NCBI GenBank assembly: GCA_005885325.1
Contig: VAYX01000085.1
Coordinates: forward strand, 1-9,424
Direction: 5' to 3'
DNA length: 9,424 nt
Source of the DNA: Actinomycetota bacterium
GTDB taxonomy: Bacteria > Actinomycetota > UBA4738 > HRBIN12
The number at the start of each line of letters is the position of its first letter. Position 1 is the stretch's first letter. The position numbers and the translations under genes were made by a program. Positions 1-5,689 of the stretch are shown here, one piece after another. The notes under the pieces are model-generated. The model searched no databases. It was given only the letters and a program-made list of their open reading frames with translations, and was not told where the DNA came from.

Positions 1-1136
1 CCCAGCTCGCGCAGCCCACCGACGATTCCGGCGATGCGGTCGGATTCCTTGTGGCGCAGCTCACCCGCGCCGCGGATCACGCTGCGGCCGCGCGCCTGCG
101 TGGCCGCGAGGCACAGGATCGGGATCTCGTCGATCGCCCTGGCGGTCTCGGATGGCTCGAGCTCGACCGCCCGCAGCTCGCCGGTTCGCACCGCGAGGTC
201 CGCGATCGGCTCACCGCTGGCCGGCGTCTCGATTGGCGTCTCGTCGATCGCGGCGCCCATGCGCCGCAGGACGTCGAGGATCGCGCCCCGCGTCGGATTC
301 ACACTCACGCGCCGGAGTCGCAGCGCGGCCGCCCGGTGGATCGCCCCGGCCACGAGCCAGAACGCGGCCGCCGAAGGGTCGCCCGGAACCTCCTCGTCGA
401 ACGCCCGCACCATCGCGCCACCGTCGATCTCGACCACCGCCCCGCCCCCACCGTCGGCTCGCGACCGCACCGCGACGCCGCGCGCCCGAAGCATGCGCTC
501 CGTGTGGTCGCGCGTCGCGACCGACTCGTGGACGACGGTCGTGCCCCCGGCCCCAAGCCCCGCCAGGAGGACCGCCGACTTGACCTGTGCCGACGGCACG
601 GGCGTCGTCCATTCGATCGGGTCGAGCGGGGCCCGGCCGATCACGCGAAGCGGCGGCCGCCCGGCGTCGCCGTCGACCGATGCACCCATCGCCCGCAGCG
701 GCTCGATGATCCGGGCCATCGGCCGGCTCCGGAGCGACGCGTCGCCGTCCAGCGTGGCCTCGACCGGCTGGCCGGCGAGGATCCCGGCGAAGAGCCGCAG
801 GCTCGTCCCGGAATTGCCGCATTCGAGCGGGCCGTCGGGCTGCCGGATCCCAGCGACCCCCGCGGATCCGACGATGTAGTCGACATTCCCGGCGTCACCG
901 GCGCTCGGCGCCCGCTCGACCGACGCGCCCAGTGCCCGGACAATGCCAGCCGTCGAGCGCACGTCTGCCCCATCGCCGGCTCCGCGGATGCGCGATTCGC
1001 CGTCGGCCAGCAGGGCCAGCATGAGCGCGCGATGGCTGATCGACTTGTCGCCGGGCAGGCGGAGCTCGCCCTCGAGCCTGGCGGCAGGCTGGACGCCGAC
1101 CGTCCGTCGCGCGGCGGATGTTGCGGACGCGGCCAT
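1..1136 (-). CDS. aroA: EPSP synthase (3-phosphoshikimate 1-carboxyvinyltransferase), 3' end outside window
   Basis: Catalyses transfer of the enolpyruvyl group from PEP to shikimate-3-phosphate, the sixth step of the shikimate pathway, in the cytoplasm. The frame is open from the ATG at 1136 to the window edge: 378 residues of a family usually about 420-440 long, so the C-terminal 50 or so are missing. Family signatures occur in order: LPGDKSISHRA (residues 27-37, PEP/S3P-binding lysine), ECGNSGTSLRL (105-115), SAQVKSA (182-188), VPGDPSAAAF (250-259), NPTRGAILD (280-288), DEIP (336-339, catalytic Asp region) and ELRHKESDRI (359-368). The substrate loop reads GNSGT, with glycine at the position where CP4-like class II enzymes have alanine. 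The ATG lies 5 bp after the aroF stop codon, so the two are almost certainly one operon under the aroF leader. No convincing Shine-Dalgarno precedes it, which fits translational coupling. Identification is secure. Confidence 0.96.
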   Translation of the reverse strand, partial: MAASATSAARRTVGVQPAARLEGELRLPGDKSISHRALMLALLADGESRIRGAGDGADVRSTAGIVRALGASVERAPSAGDAGNVDYIVGSAGVAGIRQPDGPLECGNSGTSLRLFAGILAGQPVEATLDGDASLRSRPMARIIEPLRAMGASVDGDAGRPPLRVIGRAPLDPIEWTTPVPSAQVKSAVLLAGLGAGGTTVVHESVATRDHTERMLRARGVAVRSRADGGGGAVVEIDGGAMVRAFDEEVPGDPSAAAFWLVAGAIHRAAALRLRRVSVNPTRGAILDVLRRMGAAIDETPIETPASGEPIADLAVRTGELRAVELEPSETARAIDEIPILCLAATQARGRSVIRGAGELRHKESDRIAGIVGGLREL

Positions 1137-1141
1137 GGCGC

Positions 1142-2224
<1,083 letters not shown>

Positions 2225-2265
2225 GCGCTGGATCTACCTGCCTGGCGGGTGGCCTCAACGGAAAC

Positions 2266-2290
2266 AAAAAAGCAGAGGTCTCGCCTCTGC
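2266..2290 (-). terminator. Intrinsic terminator in the aroF leader (attenuator)
   Basis: On the - strand the sequence is a perfect 7-bp stem GCAGAGG / CCTCTGC (2284-2290 with 2272-2278) with a CGAGA loop, followed directly by six T (2271-2266). This is a textbook Rho-independent terminator, but it lies 41 bp before the aroF start codon and after a promoter, so it would end transcription before the gene. That position makes sense only as a conditional (attenuating) terminator, or as the end of a very short RNA. It is the 3' element of the leader that begins with the F-W-Y leader ORF. Confidence 0.85.
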
Positions 2291-2311
2291 CATCGCCCGA
2301 CACGTCCTGGG

Positions 2312-2326
2312 CCCGGTCATACCGGG
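2312..2326 (-). promoter_or_regulatory. Small hairpin between leader ORF and terminator (pause or switching hairpin)
   Basis: On the - strand, CCCGG (2326-2322), TATGA loop, CCGGG (2316-2312) form a perfect 5-bp GC stem that starts 7 nt after the leader stop codon. A ribosome resting at the stop codon would cover its 5' arm, while one stalled at the Phe-Trp-Tyr codons would leave it free. Its folding should therefore depend on leader translation. A second CCCGG, in codons 9-11 of the leader ORF, could compete for the same 3' arm. The role is inferred; the antiterminator pairing is not resolved by eye. Confidence 0.5.
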
Positions 2327-2332
2327 ATCAAG

Positions 2333-2368
2333 TCATGCCGGGCTGCGGTACCAGAATGAGGTGGCCAT
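2333..2368 (-). CDS. Aromatic amino acid leader peptide (MATSFWYRSPA), aroF attenuator
   Basis: An 11-codon ORF, ATG to TGA, whose codons 5-7 are TTC TGG TAC: Phe, Trp and Tyr in a row, one codon for each aromatic end product of the pathway. It lies 108 bp upstream of the DAHP synthase start and is followed by a GC hairpin and an intrinsic terminator. Together these are the layout of ribosome-mediated attenuation, as known for trpL and pheL of enteric bacteria. A start within about 6 nt of the predicted transcription start means it would be translated as a leaderless ORF; no Shine-Dalgarno is present. The expected action is that shortage of any charged aromatic tRNA stalls the ribosome at codons 5-7 and lets transcription pass into aroF-aroA. 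The codon run and context are seen; expression and mechanism are inferred. Confidence 0.78.
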   Translation of the reverse strand: MATSFWYRSPA

Positions 2369-2381
2369 GTGCGTGGCCGGG

Positions 2382-2410
2382 ACGGTAGTGCACGCCCGAT
2401 CGAGTGTCAA
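2382..2410 (-). promoter_or_regulatory. Promoter of the aroF leader/aroF-aroA operon
   Basis: On the - strand there is an exact -35 TTGACA (2410-2405), a 17-nt spacer and a -10 TACCGT (2387-2382, TAnnnT pattern). The first purine at normal distance is A at 2374, eight nt after the -10, giving a 5' leader of only 6 nt before the leader ORF ATG at 2368. The perfect -35, ideal spacing and position immediately in front of the attenuator make this the likely operon promoter. Confidence 0.65.
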
Positions 2411-2670
2411 TCGAAGAGCCGCGGTTCGGCGGCCGCAGCCACCCCGAGCCGAATTGGGCTCACTCGTCGGGTGGACACGCCTAGCTCGAGACCGGCCGGG
2501 TGCTGATGGGAGTTTCTGCCGACGCTTGGGCCACGCTTGGCTCATCCCGGGCCTCAGGTTCAGACTTCGTCCCGATTCGATAGATTCCCGGCCGCTCCTT
2601 CGGCAGGTGAGCCGCCACTGGCTCAGGGTGGGATAAGTGCCGGGTGAGGGGCTGTACCGATAGTGCTCCC
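2411..2670. other. Intergenic region between the divergent aroF leader and HTH gene
   Basis: No frame here looks like a protein: the open frames crossing it give low-complexity Arg/Pro/Ala-rich products typical of GC-rich shadows. Visible structure is limited to the inverted repeat at 2608-2625, an 8-bp direct repeat ACGCTTGG at 2522-2529 and 2533-2540 (11 bp apart, one helical turn), and three copies of GGCTCA (2457, 2539, 2620) plus one inverted copy (2608). I see no RNA gene. It probably holds the HTH gene promoter. Confidence 0.5.
2608..2625. promoter_or_regulatory. Inverted repeat upstream of HTH gene, possible operator
   Basis: TGAGCC (2608-2613), N6, GGCTCA (2620-2625) is a perfect 6-bp dyad, centred about 54 bp upstream of the likely ATG of the HTH gene. 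Its size and position suit an autoregulatory operator for an XRE-type dimer. The stem is short, however, and such dyads occur by chance in GC-rich DNA. Confidence 0.3.
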
Positions 2671-3321
2671 ATGCCGGGCCGAGAAGGCGTCGCTACGCTG
2701 GGAGCGGCCCGAAGTCGACTCCTTCGCCACCGCGTTGGCAGTGATCTCGGCGCTGCTCGCATCGCCGGCGGGTTGAGCGTTCGCCAGATCGCTCGCGTTG
2801 TCGGGGTGAGCCCACATCGGATCGAGCGTGCAGAGCGCGGCGAGCAAGGCGCGCTCACGATCGATCTGGCCGCTCGGATCGCCCCGGCCGTGGGCCTCCA
2901 GCTCGCCGCATCCCTCCATCTCAATGGCGATCCCGTCCGAGACAGGGCGCAGCTCGCGCTGCTCGATCGCTTCCGGCGCCGTCTGCACGCCAGTCTTCGA
3001 TGGCGCACGGAGGTGCCGATGCCGATCGCTGGAGATCTTCGAGCAGGTGACGCGACGGTAGAGGGCAGATTCGGCACGATCCTCGTGGAGGCGGAAACGC
3101 GCCTCACCGATATCCAGGCAGTCACGCGGAAGGCTGCGTTGAAACGGCGGGACCTTGGTGCGAACCGCCTGATCCTGCTGATCTCCGATACGCCGAACAA
3201 CCGCCGGGCGCTCGAGCTCCATCCCGAGGTCCGCGAGCACCTTCCCATCAGCACTCGGAAGTGTCTGGCCGCACTCGCACGCGGCGACGATCCTGGAGGT
3301 GACTGCCTTGTCGTCCGCTGA
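2671..3321 (+). CDS. XRE-like helix-turn-helix protein with conserved uncharacterised C-terminal domain
   Basis: A 216-residue protein. Counting from the ATG at 2671, a Cro/CI-type helix-turn-helix occupies roughly residues 25-75 (DLGAARIAGGLSVRQIARVVGVSPHRIERAERGE). The C-terminal half carries the pattern EVPMPIAGDLRAGDATVEG, VEAETRLTDIQAVTRKAALKRRD, LILLISDTPNNRRAL and a final LARGDDPGG. I recognise this arrangement from HTH proteins in Chloroflexota and Actinomycetota but know no function for it; the E-x-E-T-R and K-R-R-D residues recall nuclease-like folds, which is only a suggestion. A GTG at 2644 would add 9 residues. I prefer the ATG because a GATAGT -10-like box ends 6 nt before it (2659-2664), suggesting a leaderless start, and neither start has a Shine-Dalgarno. 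It stands alone, facing away from aroF and toward the tRNA pair. Confidence 0.8.
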   Translation: MPGREGVATLGAARSRLLRHRVGSDLGAARIAGGLSVRQIARVVGVSPHRIERAERGEQGALTIDLAARIAPAVGLQLAASLHLNGDPVRDRAQLALLDRFRRRLHASLRWRTEVPMPIAGDLRAGDATVEGRFGTILVEAETRLTDIQAVTRKAALKRRDLGANRLILLISDTPNNRRALELHPEVREHLPISTRKCLAALARGDDPGGDCLVVR

Positions 3322-3365
3322 TCGGGAGTGCCGGGGACCCTGTGATAGCCTTCGACGGCTCGGTC

Positions 3366-3457
3366 GGAGAGGTCGCATAGAGGCCTAGTGCGGCGGTTTG
3401 CTAAACCGTTAAGTGGGGTAACCTGCTTCGAGGGTTCGAATCCCTCCCTCTCCGCCA
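3366..3457 (+). tRNA. tRNA-Ser(GCU)
   Basis: Acceptor arms GGAGAGG (3366-3372) and CCTCTCC (3447-3453) pair fully, followed by discriminator G and encoded CCA. The anticodon loop TTGCTAA gives GCU (Ser, AGC/AGU codons). The T arm is GAGGG-TTCGAAT-CCCTC. The long variable arm (7 bp AAGTGGG/CCTGCTT with two G-U pairs, GTAA tetraloop) confirms a class II serine tRNA. A TAGCCT -10-like box lies at 3346-3351, upstream at suitable distance, but no good -35 is visible. It is 4 bp before tRNA-Arg and probably co-transcribed with it. Confidence 0.96.
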
Positions 3458-3461
3458 GATT

Positions 3462-3537
3462 GCGCCCGTAGCTCAGCGGATAGAGCGTCAGGTTGCGGAC
3501 CTGAAGGTCGTGGGTTCGAGTCCCGCCGGGCGCGCCA
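3462..3537 (+). tRNA. tRNA-Arg(GCG)
   Basis: Acceptor arms GCGCCCG (3462-3468) and CGGGCGC (3527-3533) pair fully, with discriminator G and encoded CCA. The D arm is GCTC-AGCGGATA-GAGC, including an A at the A20 arginine-identity position. The anticodon stem TCAGG/CCTGA encloses loop TTGCGGA, so the anticodon is GCG, reading CGC (and CGU by G-U wobble). The T arm is GTGGG-TTCGAGT-CCCGC. The expected bacterial counterpart is ACG, edited to ICG by TadA; here position 34 is already G. G36-G37 fits TrmD methylation. The 3' half is overlapped on the opposite strand by the end of the GT87 gene. Confidence 0.95.
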
Positions 3538-4777
3538 AGTCCGCCACCACCCAGGCCGTCAGCCCGACGACGAGCACGTTCCGCACGACCAGCACGAGGA
3601 TCGGCAGCGCCTCCTGCCGGACCAGGGCGGCGAACAGGACGGGGTGGATCGGCATCGTCAGCGCCACGGCAACGGCGGCCAGCCAGAACTGCGGGCGCGG
3701 TAGGAGCGCGACGAGGGGCACGAGCCAGACCACGTACTGGATCGAGTAGACCTTGCTCGTCACCAGCAGCACGAGGACGGATGCTGCCGTCAGCGTTGAA
3801 ACCGTTACCGGACGGACCCGACCCACTGCGGCGACCTCGGCCCGGATCCGGCGCCACCCGACCAGCGCCAGCAGCCCGAATGCCGCGGCGGTCGCGATGG
3901 GCAGCACGCGCAGGATCGCCGGAGCCAGCGAACCCTCGACGTTGACCGCGCTGAATCCGAACGACAGCTCCGGGGGCCGGCCGGTGATGAGCCCGGCAAG
4001 CACGGCAAGTCCACCACCGACGGACTCGATCTCGAGCCCCCGTTGCGTTTGGTACCGAACGAAGGCGAGCGCGTCGTCTCCCGCGGACAGCAGGAACGGC
4101 CCCAGCACGAGCGCGATCACGAGCGCGAAGGTCGCAGCCAACCGTGCGACCGGCCGCGGATCGATCGGGGCGAGCCAGCGCGAGGCGAGCGCCGGCAGCG
4201 CCGCGACCGGGAACAGCTTCGCCAGCGTCCCGACTGCAACTGCCACTCCAGTGGCGGCGGGTCGGCCGTCGAGCGCGGCGGCGATCCCGGCCATGAGCAA
4301 GAGGGCGGGGAACAGGTCGTAGCGCCACGTGAGCGCGAGGGCCGCTCCCATCGTCAAGAGCACCAGGCGGCCCGCAAGCTCGCGCTCGCTCGAGCCCGGG
4401 ATGGCGCTGCCTCCGCCGCGGACGATCCGGCCCAAGACGAGCCCGAGGAGGCCGAGCAGGATCGCCTCCCCGCCGGCGAACAGCACCTTGTACACGTCGA
4501 GCGTGACCTGGCCGAACGGTGAGGCGAGCAGGTACGGCACCACCATCGGCAGGATCGCGAGCGGCGGGTACTCAAACGCGAAGTCCCGATACGGCACGCC
4601 GCCGGACGCGATCGCCCGTGCCTTCTCGAGGTAGAGGTTGACGTCACCCTGGTCCGGGAAGAGGGATCTCGTCGGCGTCAGCACGCCGACAGCGAGCAAG
4701 ATGAGGGCCGGCGCGATGAGCCACATCGGCGAGACGCCACGCCCCCGCCCTTCACTCACCAGGCCCGGCGACGTCAC
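3488..4777 (-). CDS. GT87-like (DUF2029) polyprenol-phosphate-dependent membrane mannosyltransferase
   Basis: A 429-residue polytopic protein with about ten hydrophobic segments, the first at residues 19-37. The first outer loop has the GT-C/GT87 pattern: acidic D42/D45 in FPDQGDVNLY, then GGVPYRDFAFEYPPLA (residues 59-74). Such enzymes use a polyprenyl-phosphate sugar, often mannose, to glycosylate lipids or glycans outside the membrane; the real acceptor is unknown here. The start is uncertain. GTG at 4777 has a TAGGCT box ending 7 nt upstream, as in leaderless genes; GTG 4759 or ATG 4726 are alternatives and the first 17 residues are polar. No stop occurs before the tRNA-Arg gene, so the last 15 residues (ARPAGLEPTTFRSAT) are antisense tRNA sequence, the familiar 'GLEPTTFRSAT' tail. 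It is not obviously coupled to either neighbour. Confidence 0.82.
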   Translation of the reverse strand: MTSPGLVSEGRGRGVSPMWLIAPALILLAVGVLTPTRSLFPDQGDVNLYLEKARAIASGGVPYRDFAFEYPPLAILPMVVPYLLASPFGQVTLDVYKVLFAGGEAILLGLLGLVLGRIVRGGGSAIPGSSERELAGRLVLLTMGAALALTWRYDLFPALLLMAGIAAALDGRPAATGVAVAVGTLAKLFPVAALPALASRWLAPIDPRPVARLAATFALVIALVLGPFLLSAGDDALAFVRYQTQRGLEIESVGGGLAVLAGLITGRPPELSFGFSAVNVEGSLAPAILRVLPIATAAAFGLLALVGWRRIRAEVAAVGRVRPVTVSTLTAASVLVLLVTSKVYSIQYVVWLVPLVALLPRPQFWLAAVAVALTMPIHPVLFAALVRQEALPILVLVVRNVLVVGLTAWVVADLARPAGLEPTTFRSAT

Positions 4778-4784
4778 GCCGGAG

Positions 4785-4790
4785 AGCCTA
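4785..4790 (-). promoter_or_regulatory. Candidate -10 box for a leaderless GT87 transcript
   Basis: TAGGCT on the - strand ends 7 nt before the GTG at 4777, so transcription would begin at the start codon itself. No recognisable -35 lies 16-18 nt upstream (ATCGTC at the 17-nt position), so support rests on the TAnnnT pattern and spacing only. Confidence 0.3.
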
Positions 4791-4820
4791 GCAATGGGCG
4801 CTTCGCGGACGATGTGAGAA

Positions 4821-4847
4821 CGGCCCCGCGGCGTGGCCGCGGGGCCG
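4821..4847 (-). terminator. Strong GC hairpin ending the ArsR-SRPBCC transcript
   Basis: CGGCCCCGCGG (4821-4831) and CCGCGGGGCCG (4837-4847) form a perfect 11-bp GC-rich stem with a 5-nt loop, 26 bp after the stop of the ArsR fusion gene and before the next gene on the same strand. Downstream on the - strand it is followed by TTCTC rather than a clear T run. It is therefore a terminator-like or 3'-stabilising hairpin, the form often seen in high-GC bacteria. Confidence 0.6.
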
Positions 4848-4873
4848 TCGATCGGGTAGGGAAGCGAGCGCCG

Positions 4874-5653
4874 TCAGCGGGCGGCGACCGCCACACGCAC
4901 GCCCTCGACGTGGCTCTTGAGCCCCGAGACGATGAACACCATCCCGTTGCTGAACTCATTGGCCATACGCGAGCCGGCCTTCAGCCCGACCGTGCTCACC
5001 GTGAGCTTCGTGGCGTTCTCGGCCCGCTCGAGCTCCCATACCTGGCGGACCGGGCCCTCGGCCTCGAGCTCGGGGTCCCAGCGCGCCAGGAAGGTCATCT
5101 CGAGACGCTTCGGCGGATCGATCGCGAGGACCTCGCCGTCGGCCGCCACGGTCCCGTCGGGATAGTCGTAGCGGATGTGCGAGCCGCGTTGCCAGTCGGA
5201 AAGGACGCGCGTGCCGTAGTAGTACTGGACGGTCTCGTCGCCGTCCGTGATCGCCTGCCAGACGCGCTCCGGCGCGGCGTTGATGTAGATGCTGTAGACG
5301 TGGTCGAAGTCGTCGAGCGAAGCGGCCATCGGTGGAGCCTCCAGGTGCCCTTTGAGGGCGGTCATCGCGCCCAGCACGGGCGCCGCGTACTTGCTGATCC
5401 ATCGGTCGTGGATGAGCCGGATCGGGACCGGGTTGAGGAAGTGGCGTTTCGCGCGCCCTTCCCTCCTGGTCGTGATCAGCCCGGCTGTCTCGAGGACGTC
5501 CAGGTGCCGCATGACCCCGAAACGGGTCATGTCCGGCAGGTGGCCGGTCAGCTCGCCGAGCGTTTGGCCGTCACGCTCGAAGAGCCGATCCAGGAGCAGC
5601 CGTCGACTCGGGTCGGCCAGCGCCCGGAACGCCGGAGCCGTCGAGTCATCCAT
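4874..5653 (-). CDS. ArsR-family repressor fused to an AHSA1/SRPBCC ligand-binding domain
   Basis: A 259-residue two-domain cytoplasmic protein. Residues 8-85 are an ArsR winged helix (FRALADPSRRLLLDRLFE, recognition region DMTRFGVMRHLDVLETAGLI, wing RREGRAKRHFLNP). After a helical linker, residues about 117-250 are an AHSA1-type SRPBCC fold (VYSIYINAAPERVWQAITDG, GSHIRYDYPDGTVAADGEVL, then RLEMTF and NGMVFIVSGLKSHVEG at the end). SRPBCC domains bind hydrophobic ligands in a deep cavity. The protein has no cysteine at all, so the classical ArsR metal sites are absent and the sensor is more likely the SRPBCC cavity; its ligand is unknown. The start ATG at 5653 lies 8 nt after a near-consensus -10, with a perfect inverted repeat in the promoter (5662-5689), which argues for autorepression and leaderless translation. 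It lies downstream of the ABC exporter pair on the same strand, and regulation of that exporter is possible but unproven. Confidence 0.92.
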   Translation of the reverse strand: MDDSTAPAFRALADPSRRLLLDRLFERDGQTLGELTGHLPDMTRFGVMRHLDVLETAGLITTRREGRAKRHFLNPVPIRLIHDRWISKYAAPVLGAMTALKGHLEAPPMAASLDDFDHVYSIYINAAPERVWQAITDGDETVQYYYGTRVLSDWQRGSHIRYDYPDGTVAADGEVLAIDPPKRLEMTFLARWDPELEAEGPVRQVWELERAENATKLTVSTVGLKAGSRMANEFSNGMVFIVSGLKSHVEGVRVAVAAR

Positions 5654-5661
5654 GTCTCGAC

Positions 5662-5689
5662 ATTATGTGACTGAATAGTCACATGTCAA
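5662..5689 (-). promoter_or_regulatory. Promoter with overlapping operator for the ArsR-SRPBCC gene
   Basis: On the - strand: TTGACA (5689-5684), 16-nt spacer, CATAAT (5667-5662), then 8 nt to the ATG. Between and overlapping both boxes is the perfect inverted repeat ATGTGACT-N4-AGTCACAT (5665-5684), the size and symmetry expected for an ArsR dimer site. Repressor binding would block the polymerase, giving autoregulation. The -35 box overlaps the stop codon of the upstream permease gene (5686-5688). All elements are seen directly; regulator identity is inferred from proximity. Confidence 0.8.

Noticed and set aside
2266..2374. T-box or metabolite riboswitch as explanation of the aroF leader
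   Set aside because: The leader is only about 110 nt, lacks a T-box sequence and specifier stem, and is mostly occupied by the short ORF, a small hairpin and the terminator.
3366..3537. tRNA pair as a possible integration (att) site
   Set aside because: No integrase, no direct repeat of a tRNA 3' end and no mobile gene is visible within the window.
2481..4328. Very long open frame on the - strand (615 codons) containing GGTRTHDLQVRN and EREGFEPSKQ segments
   Set aside because: It runs antisense through both tRNA genes and over the HTH and GT87 genes in the wrong frame. Those segments are the well-known false peptides from antisense tRNA, and its composition is Arg/Pro/Ala-rich as in GC-rich shadow frames.
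4814..5674. 286-codon open frame on the + strand opposite the ArsR fusion gene
   Set aside because: It is a shadow of a well-supported gene, rich in Arg, Asp and Val, without a motif, and it would read through the GC terminator hairpin.
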